The notes under the pieces are model-generated. The model had not been told where the DNA came from. It worked only from the letters and a program-made list of their open reading frames with translations, and searched no databases. DNA of 17,649 bases from Acidobacteriota bacterium (GTDB lineage Bacteria > Acidobacteriota > UBA6911 > RPQK01 > DATIPO01): positions 1 through 17,649 of the forward strand of contig JANQFM010000816.1 in assembly GCA_028277865.1 (NCBI GenBank), written 5' to 3'. The stretch's first letter is position 1. Each line of letters begins with the position of its first letter. A program made the translations under genes and the position numbers. Shown piece after piece: positions 1 to 6,796 of the stretch.

Positions 1-1899
1 CAGCAAGCCGAACAGGCCAGCATCGAGGGCAAGAAGCTGTTCGACCGGCTGGCCTCCTTCCCCAAGCCCTTCGTGGCGGCCATCAACGGATCCTGCCTGG
101 GCGGGGGGCTGGAGGTGGCGCTGGCCTGCGCCTATCGAATCGCCACCGATCACCCCAAGACGGTGCTGGCATTGCCCGAGGTCAAGCTGGGATTGCTGCC
201 CGGCGCCAGTGGAACCCAGCGCCTGCCCCGCCTGATCGGATTGCAGGAAGCCCTTGCGATCATGCTCACCGGCAAGAACATCTATCCTTATCCTGCCCGA
301 AAGCGAGGATTGGTGGACGAGGTGATTCACCCTCACGGACTGCTGCTGGCCGCCAAGGACGCAGCCCGCCAACTGGCTGCCGGAACGATTCCCAAAAGGC
401 GCAAGCGCCCTATCATGCAACGCCTGCTGGAAGGCAACCCCATCGGACGCCGCCTCATCTGCCGTACGGCCCGCAAGCGCACCCTCAAGCAGACCTGGGG
501 CAACTACCCCGCCCCGCTGCGAATCATCGAGGTGACGGCCACTGGGCTGAGAAAGAGAATCCAAGCCGGCAATGCGGCGGAATCGAAAGCCTTCGGCGAA
601 TTGATGCACACGCCTGAGGCCCGCCAGCTCATCCAGCTCTTTTTCGCCATGACATCCGGCAAACCGCGGGGGTGGAAGCCGGAGCAGGCGCGGGAAGTGC
701 AGGAGATCGGTGTTTTGGGGGCAGGGCTGATGGGCGCCGGCATCGCTCAGGTTTCAGCACTGAGAGGGTGTTCGGTACGCCTCAAGGATCTTGACCGGAA
801 AGCGGTGGCACAAGGAGAGGAGTCGGTTTGGAAAGAGCTGCAAAAGCGTGTCAAAAAGCGCGCCATGAGAGCCTTTGAACGCGATGAGGCGATGAGCCGC
901 ATCCACCCCGCCACAGACTATGACGGCTTCAGCCGCGTCCCGCTGGTCATCGAAGCGGTCTTCGAAGACCTGCAGCTCAAGCAGCGGATCTTGGCCGAGG
1001 TCGAAGAGGCCACGGGCAGCCAGGCTATTTTCGCCTCCAATACCTCGGCAATCCCCATCGGCCGGATCGCGGCTCGGGCCAAGCGTCCCGAACAGGTGAT
1101 CGGCATGCACTATTTTTCGCCGGTCCCCAAAATGCCCCTGTTGGAAATTATCACCACCGAAGCCACAGCCGGTTGGGTGGTGGCGACGGCAGCCCAATTA
1201 GGCGTAAGACAGGGCAAGACGGTCATCGTGGTGGGCGACGGGCCCGGCTTTTACACCACTCGCATCCTGTCTCCGCTCATGAACGAAGCTCTGACCCTGC
1301 TCTCCGAAGGCGCGTCGGTTGAACAGATCGACCGGGCCATGCGCCGCTTCGGCTTTCCGGTGGGGCCGGTGACCCTGATGGACGAGGTGGGGATCGACGT
1401 GGGCGCCCATGTGGGCCGCACACTGGCCAGCGCCTTTGCCGAGCGGGGCGTGCCGCCCAATCCAGTCATGGATCAGCTGGCCGAGGCCGGTTACCTGGGA
1501 CGCAAGAATCGGCGCGGGTTTTACCTTTATCCGCAGGGAAGAAAGAGAAAGAAGAAGCAGGTCAACCGCGAGATCTACGCTCATTTCGGCGGCCTCCATC
1601 GCCAGCGCTTGCAGGAAAAGATGATCCAGGACCGCCTGGCGCTGATGATGATCAACGAGGCAGCTCACTGCCTGCAAGAAAAGATCCTGCAGTCCCCCCG
1701 CGACGGGGATCTGGGAGCGGTGCTGGGACTGGGATTCCCGCCGTTTTTGGGCGGGCCGTTCCGTTACATCGACAGCTTGGGCGCCAAGAAAGTGACAGAA
1801 ATGCTGGACGAGTTGCGGGAGGTTCACGGAGTGCGCTTTGAGGCGGCGGAGATTGTGAGGGAGTTCGCGAAGCAGGGGCGGCTGTTTCATTCGGAGTAG
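1..1899 (+). CDS. fadJ: Fatty acid oxidation complex alpha subunit (FadJ/FadB/HADHA-like), 5' end cut off by window
   Basis: Bifunctional beta-oxidation enzyme: hydrates 2-enoyl-CoA and then oxidises L-3-hydroxyacyl-CoA with NAD+. The frame is open from base 1, so the gene starts upstream; the in-frame GTG at 73 is internal to the crotonase domain. The visible part is 632 residues; family members have about 710-730, so roughly 80-100 N-terminal residues are missing. Numbering window codons, the crotonase domain shows the oxyanion motif LGGGLE with Glu38 and the second catalytic position PEVKLG with Glu60. The dehydrogenase begins at the Rossmann motif GAGLMG (240-245). Its catalytic pair is His370 (GMHYFSP) and Glu382 (LLEII), the 12-residue spacing seen in FadB. 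A C-terminal 3HCDH domain follows (GDGPGFYTTR onward). All active-site positions look intact. The partner thiolase is not adjacent but lies at 15012. FadJ rather than FadB is a guess; the family is secure. Confidence 0.93.
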   Translation, partial: QQAEQASIEGKKLFDRLASFPKPFVAAINGSCLGGGLEVALACAYRIATDHPKTVLALPEVKLGLLPGASGTQRLPRLIGLQEALAIMLTGKNIYPYPARKRGLVDEVIHPHGLLLAAKDAARQLAAGTIPKRRKRPIMQRLLEGNPIGRRLICRTARKRTLKQTWGNYPAPLRIIEVTATGLRKRIQAGNAAESKAFGELMHTPEARQLIQLFFAMTSGKPRGWKPEQAREVQEIGVLGAGLMGAGIAQVSALRGCSVRLKDLDRKAVAQGEESVWKELQKRVKKRAMRAFERDEAMSRIHPATDYDGFSRVPLVIEAVFEDLQLKQRILAEVEEATGSQAIFASNTSAIPIGRIAARAKRPEQVIGMHYFSPVPKMPLLEIITTEATAGWVVATAAQLGVRQGKTVIVVGDGPGFYTTRILSPLMNEALTLLSEGASVEQIDRAMRRFGFPVGPVTLMDEVGIDVGAHVGRTLASAFAERGVPPNPVMDQLAEAGYLGRKNRRGFYLYPQGRKRKKKQVNREIYAHFGGLHRQRLQEKMIQDRLALMMINEAAHCLQEKILQSPRDGDLGAVLGLGFPPFLGGPFRYIDSLGAKKVTEMLDELREVHGVRFEAAEIVREFAKQGRLFHSE

Positions 1900-1905
1900 G
1901 GGAGG

Positions 1906-1951
1906 TTCACGCAGAGGCTCAGAGGCTCAGAGGCGCAGTAGCGCAGAGAGG
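1906..1951 (+). repeat. Intergenic tandem repeat, 8-bp units (cagaggct type)
   Basis: After the lead-in TTCACGCAGA come five consecutive 8-bp units at 1912-1951: CAGAGGCT, CAGAGGCT, CAGAGGCG, CAGTAGCG, CAGAGAGG. The same lead-in recurs at 8871-8880, and a related sequence lies on the opposite strand at about 17411-17437. The array fills the gap between the beta-oxidation gene and the methyltransferase. Its purine-rich end runs into the ribosome binding region of the next gene. Confidence 0.75.
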
Positions 1952-1963
1952 GGGACGAGAGGG

Positions 1964-2566
1964 ATGGAGTGGACTTCGCTGCCTCGTCTAACCGGTATTG
2001 CTTTCGCTTTTTGCTGGGCGCTTTATTTTGCGCTCTTCGCCCGCTTCTTGCGGGGATCGCGGATGGCTCAAAAATCGGATACGTCTTCCCTCCTGGGCAT
2101 GATCCTGCAGTTCGCGGCTTTGGGCTTGCTCTTCTGGCTTCGCCGAGAAGATTATTTGGCTTCGATCGGGTTGAATATCGCAGGGCTGGCGTTGGGCGTA
2201 TTAGCGTTGGAGATCACCCGCCGCTCCTTGCAGCGCCTCGGCCAGCAGTGGAGCTTGGCGGCACAGGTCAAGCAGGGGCACCGCCTGGTGACCGAGGGGC
2301 CTTACGCCTGGGTGCGCCATCCCCTCTATTTAGCCTTTTTCCTGCTCACTGTGGGTACCGGACTGGCCTTCTGCAGCCTTCCCGGCCTTCTGCTGGCCCT
2401 GCCCATCTCGCTTTCCGGCGCCGGGGTTCGCATCGCCGTCGAAGAACGCATCTTGCGCCAGGAATTCGGCAACGAATACCACCGCTATGCCGACAGTGTA
2501 CCCTCATTGCTCCCGAGCCTTGCGACAAAGAGCAGCCGACGGATGGGGAGAAGGAGATCCCGATGA
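1964..2566 (+). CDS. ICMT/PEMT-family membrane methyltransferase (methyltransferase family protein)
   Basis: Integral membrane protein of 200 residues that probably transfers a methyl group from S-adenosylmethionine. Hydrophobic segments lie at about 8-28, 43-59, 66-84 and 121-152. The family signature is present: GPYAWVRHPLY at 112-122 (the RHP-x-Y cofactor motif), followed by EERILRQEF (160-168) and HRY. This matches isoprenylcysteine carboxyl methyltransferase and phospholipid methyltransferase relatives, including NnrU-like and DUF1295-like proteins; the bacterial substrate cannot be read from sequence. The start ATG is preceded by a purine-rich stretch (AGAGGGGGA, 1948-1956) where the upstream repeat ends. 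The stop overlaps the next start by four bases (ATGA), so the two genes are probably translationally coupled. The C terminus is Arg-rich (SSRRMGRRRSR). Confidence 0.8.
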   Translation: MEWTSLPRLTGIAFAFCWALYFALFARFLRGSRMAQKSDTSSLLGMILQFAALGLLFWLRREDYLASIGLNIAGLALGVLALEITRRSLQRLGQQWSLAAQVKQGHRLVTEGPYAWVRHPLYLAFFLLTVGTGLAFCSLPGLLLALPISLSGAGVRIAVEERILRQEFGNEYHRYADSVPSLLPSLATKSSRRMGRRRSR

Positions 2567-3549
2567 GTGCCGCATCGTCCGGGCTGACTTCAGAACGTAT
2601 CGTAGAAGCGGGGCAGTTTTTGCGCAGCCATATCCGGCTTACGCCTGTCGAGCCCTCGCCTCTGCTGTCCGCCAAGGCGGGTGTCCCGGTGTGGCTTAAG
2701 CTGGAAAACCTTCAAGTGACCGGTTCTTTCAAGATTCGAGGTGCCCTCTTCCGTCTTTCGCGGCTTTCGCCCCGGCAAAGGAAGGCGGGAATCGCCACCT
2801 GCTCAGCCGGCAATCACGGCAAAGCAGTGGCATACGCAGCCCGCCTTCTCAAGCTGCTTGCCGTCATCACAGTGCCCGAGACCGTCGACGCTGCCAAACA
2901 CCGAGCCATGATCGAGTTGGGGGCCAAAGTCATCCGCAGCCGACATCAGGGCTATGACGACACCGAAAAGTGGGCGCGCCGGCAGGCCCAGCGCACAGGG
3001 CACCCCTTTGTCAGCCCCTTCGACGATTGGGACATCATGGCCGGCAACGGAGGGACCCTGGCCGAAGAAGTCCTGGAGCAGGTCCCGCAAGCCCGCACCT
3101 TCCTGCTCCCGGTCGGCGGCGGAGGCCTGGCAGCTGGCTTCGCATTTGCCGCCCGGCAACGCCTGGACAAGGCCCGCATCATCGGTTGCCAACTGGCTGC
3201 CTCGCCCGGGTTGAAGCTGTCCCTGCAACGCAATGAAGCCGTCACACGCCTTCCTCCAGCGGAAACCGTGGCAGGGGGCATCGAAGGCGGGTTGGGAAGG
3301 ATGACTTTCGAAGTACTGCGCTCCCGCATGAACGTTCAGGATGTGGCGCTGCTGAGCGAAGAGGAAATCTCCCATGCCTTTGCCTGGATGCTCGACCATC
3401 ACCAATACCTGATCGAGCCGTCGGCCGCAGTCACCGTGGCAGCTCTGCTTTCCGGAAAGGCAGGGCGGCTGGAAACTCCGGCAGTGGCGGTCCTGTCGGG
3501 GCGGAATGTGGCTCTGGAGACGGTGCGGCGCCTGCTTCGGTCACAGTGA
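2563..3549 (+). CDS. PLP-dependent threonine/serine dehydratase (fold type II)
   Basis: Deaminates L-threonine or L-serine to a 2-oxo acid and ammonia using pyridoxal phosphate; cytosolic. It has 328 residues, the length of catabolic TdcB-type enzymes, with no C-terminal ACT domain, so it should lack IlvA-style isoleucine feedback. The PLP lysine is Lys57 in GSFKIRGA. The substrate loop is SAGNHG (81-86) and the phosphate-binding glycine loop is VGGGG (184-188). Where the family usually reads AGQGT, this protein has AGNGGT (160-165). The start ATG overlaps the upstream stop codon and has an AAGGAG ribosome binding site (2551-2556) six bases ahead. The frame stays open upstream to 1969, but that part is only a shadow of the methyltransferase gene. 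Serine racemase or another beta-eliminating relative is possible; the superfamily is certain. Confidence 0.9.
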   Translation: MSAASSGLTSERIVEAGQFLRSHIRLTPVEPSPLLSAKAGVPVWLKLENLQVTGSFKIRGALFRLSRLSPRQRKAGIATCSAGNHGKAVAYAARLLKLLAVITVPETVDAAKHRAMIELGAKVIRSRHQGYDDTEKWARRQAQRTGHPFVSPFDDWDIMAGNGGTLAEEVLEQVPQARTFLLPVGGGGLAAGFAFAARQRLDKARIIGCQLAASPGLKLSLQRNEAVTRLPPAETVAGGIEGGLGRMTFEVLRSRMNVQDVALLSEEEISHAFAWMLDHHQYLIEPSAAVTVAALLSGKAGRLETPAVAVLSGRNVALETVRRLLRSQ

Positions 3550-3769
3550 GGGACCTTTCTGTATCAAGATGAGGAAGATATTGACGCGGGTTTGCAGCCT
3601 CCAAGAAAGACAGGTTTCCAGGCTGGGAAAGTGGCACAGGCATTCCTTGAAAAGACACTGCAAAGGGCCAAACTCGATTTGTCAGGCAAGATGCCTATGC
3701 CACGCTGCTCCCAGACCAGAGGCCAGCGCCGATCACTACTTCATCGTCGTTCGCAGAGCTCTTCGTACG

Positions 3770-4984
3770 TCAGATCAGTTGGGAGAGGAAGGTTCTGGCC
3801 GGGACGATGGTGGGCCGGGTGAGTTCGAAGCAGCTGCGGTCGACGTAAGGCAAATCCAGGGCAACCTGCAGCGCCAGGGTTTTTTTGAGCTGATGATGGT
3901 GGTGGATCAGGCTAGTCGAGAGGTCGGCATTGCCGGAGTGCTTGGCTTCGACCAGCATCCAGGGTAATCCATCGCGGCTGAGCAGGAAGTCGACCTCCTG
4001 CTTCTGCTTGTCGCGCACAAAGTAAAGGCCGAATTCGCCAAAGCCATGATCCGTCCACAGGTGAGCAGCCTTGAGGAGTGCGCAAGCCAGCAGGTTTTCG
4101 TAGCGGCTTCCGAGGTCGTCGAGCAAAGACCAGTCCCACAGGTAGTGCTTGGGTTCCTTGCGCAGCGAACGGGCCACATTCCTATACCAGGGTCGCAAAC
4201 TAAAGCAATAGTAGAGGCTTTCCAGAATGCTCAGCCATCGCTTGACGCTGTCGATGGAGGCGTCGATGCCGTTGGCCAGGGTGCTGTAGCTGGTTAGCTG
4301 CCCGGCGCGATGCCAAATGAGCTGGGCCAGCGTTTCGACCTTGGCCACCTCCTGCACCCGAGTCAAGTCGCGCAGCTCTTCCCGGAATAGCTGCTGGTGG
4401 CGCAAGCGCCTCCAGCGTGCAGTGAAGCGGTCGTTCTGGCGGGTGAGCGGCTCAGGGAAGCCTCCGTGGCGCAGGAATGCCTCGAAGGGCTGGTCGTCGA
4501 TTGGCTGAGGCGGACGCATTCCGGGCGCCGCGCCCACTTCGGGCCGGATGATCTCAGCCACCGTCATTGGATGCATCCGGTAATTGAAATAGCGGCCCAT
4601 CATGCTGTCGCCGCTGGAATGAAAAGCGCTTAGCCGTGCGCTGCCTGTCACCAAGATGTCCAAGGAGTCCGCGTATGTATCGAAGAGACCCTTCAAAAGG
4701 GTTCGCCAAAGCGGATACTTGTGAATTTCGTCCAAGATCAGCAGCGGCCTCTCCTCCTGGAGGATATCCGCTCTCACCTGGCTGGCCAACCGGGCCGGGC
4801 CTTCCAGAACGAGCTGCTGGTGATCCAGATTGTCCCAGTTGAGGTAGGCCGAGCGGGTGCGCCTCTGCCCCATTTCCCGGCTGGTGGTGGTTTTGCCAAC
4901 TTGGCGCGGCCCCATCAGGAAAAGCATTTTGCGCACGTCCCGAAAATGCTCGGCAATGATCTCCGAATAGAGGCGCTTCATCAT
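3770..4984 (-). CDS. AAA+ ATPase with DUF4143 C-terminal region (AAA_14/DUF4143 family)
   Basis: A 404-residue ATP-binding protein of a family that is widespread and patchily distributed in bacteria and archaea; its cellular role is not established. Walker A is GPRQVGKTT (25-33), Walker B is LLILDEI (81-87) followed by HKYP, and a sensor-like LVTGSARL comes after. The middle (about 215-275) looks like a helical or winged-helix module. The C-terminal part carries EVDFLL (330-335) and EAK (346-348), the D-x(n)-ExK spacing of a PD-(D/E)xK nuclease-like fold, which is common in DUF4143 proteins and may be inactive. Two adjacent ATGs (4984, 4981) can start it; an AAGGGGGG ribosome binding site on the minus strand precedes them. 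It stands alone, 130 bp after the ligase gene in the same direction, with its own promoter inside a 64-bp palindrome. No toxin or antitoxin partner is adjacent. Confidence 0.88.
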   Translation of the reverse strand: MMKRLYSEIIAEHFRDVRKMLFLMGPRQVGKTTTSREMGQRRTRSAYLNWDNLDHQQLVLEGPARLASQVRADILQEERPLLILDEIHKYPLWRTLLKGLFDTYADSLDILVTGSARLSAFHSSGDSMMGRYFNYRMHPMTVAEIIRPEVGAAPGMRPPQPIDDQPFEAFLRHGGFPEPLTRQNDRFTARWRRLRHQQLFREELRDLTRVQEVAKVETLAQLIWHRAGQLTSYSTLANGIDASIDSVKRWLSILESLYYCFSLRPWYRNVARSLRKEPKHYLWDWSLLDDLGSRYENLLACALLKAAHLWTDHGFGEFGLYFVRDKQKQEVDFLLSRDGLPWMLVEAKHSGNADLSTSLIHHHHQLKKTLALQVALDLPYVDRSCFELTRPTIVPARTFLSQLI

Positions 4985-5000
4985 CGGACCCCCCTTTTGA

Positions 5001-5064
5001 TGACCATTTTGAGGCGGATCTTAAGATGGTCATGACCATTTTACGATTTGCCTCAAAATGGTCA
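5001..5064. promoter_or_regulatory. 64-bp nested palindrome, candidate operator array of the ATPase gene
   Basis: The element is symmetric about 5032.5: its two 32-bp halves match as reverse complements at 28 of 32 positions. It contains four TGACCAT-type sites in alternating orientation: TGACCATTTT at 5001-5010 and 5033-5042, AAGATGGTCA at 5023-5032 and AAAATGGTCA at 5055-5064. The outer pair extends to a perfect 15-bp inverted repeat (5001-5015 with 5050-5064), and the centre is the perfect 14-bp palindrome ATGGTCATGACCAT (5026-5039). It begins 17 bp upstream of the ATPase start codon and overlaps its predicted promoter. It is AT-rich and has no T-run, so it does not look like a terminator. 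Operator function is inferred. Confidence 0.6.
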
Positions 5065-5065
5065 A
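5038..5065 (-). promoter_or_regulatory. Sigma70-like promoter for the AAA/DUF4143 gene
   Basis: On the minus strand, TTGACC (complement of 5060-5065) and TAAAAT (complement of 5038-5043) are separated by 16 bp. The -35 hexamer and the bases next to the -10 are parts of the repeated TGACCAT sites, so a protein bound there would block transcription. The leader would be about 45-50 nt long. Confidence 0.5.
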
Positions 5066-5113
5066 GCAAGGCGACTGGCAGAAGGGACGCGGGGAAAGTC
5101 CATACAGCAGCTC

Positions 5114-6652
5114 TCACTCCCGCATCGAACGGTAAAGGCTTCGGACTTCCTCGATCGAGGTGGCTTGATCGGGAGCCTTGTCGGGGCGGTAATTCTTGAT
5201 GCGCGCGAATCGCAGTGCCAGGCCGCTGTTGTAGTGGGGACTTTCCTGCAGCTCGTTAAAGGCCACCTCGGCCACCAGTTCGGGGCGCACAAAAACCGTC
5301 CACTGGTCGCGCCGCTCCTCCAATTCCAGCAGCTTGTGTGTCTGCCATTCCAGCATTCGGTCGGTGAGCCCTTTGAAGGTCTTGCCCAGCATCAGGAAGC
5401 GCTTCTGTGAAGCGTCCCAGGCACCCAGGTGGAGGTTGCTGAGCCAGCCTTTGCGCCTGCCGCTGCCCCACTCCGCCGCCAAGATGACCAGGTCGAGTGT
5501 GAAAGCCTGCTTGATCTTGAGCCAGCTCTTTCCCCGGCTGCCCGCCTTGTAAGGCGCCTCAAGCGATTTGGCCATGACCCCTTCGTGGCCCTGCAGCCTG
5601 GCTTCCTCCCAAAACCGGTGTGCCTGCTGCACATCGCCGCTCACCAGGCGGGGAATGGCCAATTGCGAGGGCAGAGCCTCACCCAGGGCTCGGATGCGAC
5701 GATGGCCGGGCTCATCGATGAGGCTCTGCCCGTCCAGGTAAAGGCAATCGAAAAAGAATGGAGTCAAAGGAAGCTTCCGGCGAAGCCGCTCCACGTCCGT
5801 CTTTCGTCCGAAGCGGCGCATGGTGACCTGAAAAGGCAAAGGGCGTCCGTCGCTGCGCAGGGCCAGCACTTCGCCGTCCAGGATGATCTCCCCGACATCC
5901 ATCCGGATGGCTGCCTGGACGACCTCGGGCAGCGCAGCCGTCACCTCCTTTAAGCCCCGCGTGTAGACCCGCACTTCGCTTGCCGATTTGTGGACCTGCA
6001 CCCGTGCGCCGTCCATCTTGTACTCGAAGGCGGCTTCTCCCAGGCGTTGCAGGGCAGCCTCGGTGTCATCGGCCGAATCAGCCAGCATGGGCGCCAGCGG
6101 CTGGAAGAGTTGGACGCCAATGCTTGAAAGCCCCTCTGCTCCCAGCTGACGAGCCACCCGGGCCGTCTTGGCCAGATCGCCGTTGAGCATCCAGGCCCGC
6201 CGCACCAGCTTGGCCGGAACCTTGCAAGCCTTGGCGACGGCTTCGGCCATGATGCCTTCCAATGCTCCCTGCCGCATTTCCCCCAGGATCAGCCGGGCCA
6301 AAAAGCGCTGCTCTTCCGCCGTAGCCCGGCTCATGAGCTGCTGGAGAAGCCTTTGCTTTTCGGCCACCGAGCCGCTGCCCGACTGGGCGGCGATTCTTTC
6401 AAAGGCATCTTCCACCTCACCCAATGCCAGTGATGCTTGCGCCGCCGGAGCAACCGAAAAGCTCTCCCGCAACGCCGCCCCGCCAATCCCGATGCGCCCC
6501 TGTCTCAGATTGCCGCACAGAAAAGCGACGGAGATGGGAGTGGATTTTGGGTCGGCCTGCCGCAGCAACTGACTGAGCAGTTGGGTCTTTTCAAGGCGCT
6601 TGGCGGTCTTGGAAAGGCTCTGAGAAGTCTGAACCAGTCGTTCCAGTCGCAT
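5114..6652 (-). CDS. lig: ATP-dependent DNA ligase (archaeal/LigB type)
   Basis: Seals single-strand breaks in duplex DNA with ATP as the adenylate donor. The protein has 512 residues in three parts: an all-helical N-terminal DNA-binding domain (about 1-190), the nucleotidyltransferase domain and a C-terminal OB fold (about 385-512). The adenylated lysine is Lys212 in motif I, YKMDGAR. Motif III is FFFDCLYLDG (299-308), motif IV is EGVMAK (357-362) and motif V is WLKIK (377-381). The region RFARIKNYRPDK (481-492) is where motif VI would fall. It carries no polymerase or nuclease domain, so it is not LigD. No Ku gene is nearby and the flanking genes have no repair function. It reads away from the DUF819 gene, from a divergent intergenic region that holds a 10-bp inverted repeat. 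No ribosome binding site precedes the start; a TAAGAT hexamer lies 8 nt upstream. Confidence 0.95.
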   Translation of the reverse strand: MRLERLVQTSQSLSKTAKRLEKTQLLSQLLRQADPKSTPISVAFLCGNLRQGRIGIGGAALRESFSVAPAAQASLALGEVEDAFERIAAQSGSGSVAEKQRLLQQLMSRATAEEQRFLARLILGEMRQGALEGIMAEAVAKACKVPAKLVRRAWMLNGDLAKTARVARQLGAEGLSSIGVQLFQPLAPMLADSADDTEAALQRLGEAAFEYKMDGARVQVHKSASEVRVYTRGLKEVTAALPEVVQAAIRMDVGEIILDGEVLALRSDGRPLPFQVTMRRFGRKTDVERLRRKLPLTPFFFDCLYLDGQSLIDEPGHRRIRALGEALPSQLAIPRLVSGDVQQAHRFWEEARLQGHEGVMAKSLEAPYKAGSRGKSWLKIKQAFTLDLVILAAEWGSGRRKGWLSNLHLGAWDASQKRFLMLGKTFKGLTDRMLEWQTHKLLELEERRDQWTVFVRPELVAEVAFNELQESPHYNSGLALRFARIKNYRPDKAPDQATSIEEVRSLYRSMRE

Positions 6653-6661
6653 GAGTGGATA

Positions 6662-6690
6662 TCTTAACCCGCGAGAGATCCGGGTTAAGA
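6662..6690. promoter_or_regulatory. Inverted repeat in the ligase/DUF819 divergent region
   Basis: TCTTAACCCG (6662-6671) and its exact reverse complement CGGGTTAAGA (6681-6690) flank a 9-nt spacer. The left arm starts 10 bp upstream of the ligase start codon and overlaps its only -10-like hexamer (TAAGAT, complement of 6661-6666). A dimeric repressor site for the ligase, or for both divergent genes, is a reasonable reading. A hairpin in the transcript is the alternative. Confidence 0.45.
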
Positions 6691-6781
6691 CAAAGGGGGA
6701 AGCCCGCCAAAGAACGCGAAAGCCTTACGACGCTGGATGGGGATGGATGGGATGCCTGTGTCACTGTGGGTCTTTACCCGC

Positions 6782-6787
6782 TATACT
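6782..6787 (+). promoter_or_regulatory. -10 element (TATACT), leaderless start of the DUF819 gene
   Basis: TATACT lies 9 nt before the chosen ATG at 6797 and there is no Shine-Dalgarno sequence between them, so transcription should begin at or next to the start codon. The -35 region is weak (TGTCAC at 6759-6764, 17-bp spacer). Confidence 0.4.
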
Positions 6788-6796
6788 GGCCACTTC

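Noticed and set aside
1906..1951. CRISPR-like array
   Set aside because: The units are contiguous 8-bp repeats with no spacers, and no cas genes are present. The same holds for the 7-bp units at 16311 and 17374.
1969..2562. N-terminal extension of the dehydratase frame upstream of 2563
   Set aside because: This stretch is a shifted-frame reading of the methyltransferase gene. The ATG at 2563 has its own AAGGAG site and gives the normal family length.
3550..3769. Small plus-strand frames in the gap between the dehydratase and ATPase genes
   Set aside because: They run through the ATPase gene in antisense or lack start signals and domain likeness. I see no gene or clear RNA structure in this 220-bp gap.
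5001..5064. Rho-independent terminator for the ligase gene
   Set aside because: The stem would be strong, but it is AT-rich and internally symmetric, has no T-tract, and coincides with a good promoter for the next gene.
3770..5064. ATPase as half of a toxin-antitoxin pair
   Set aside because: No small partner gene lies on either side; the neighbours are a ligase and a dehydratase with sizeable gaps.
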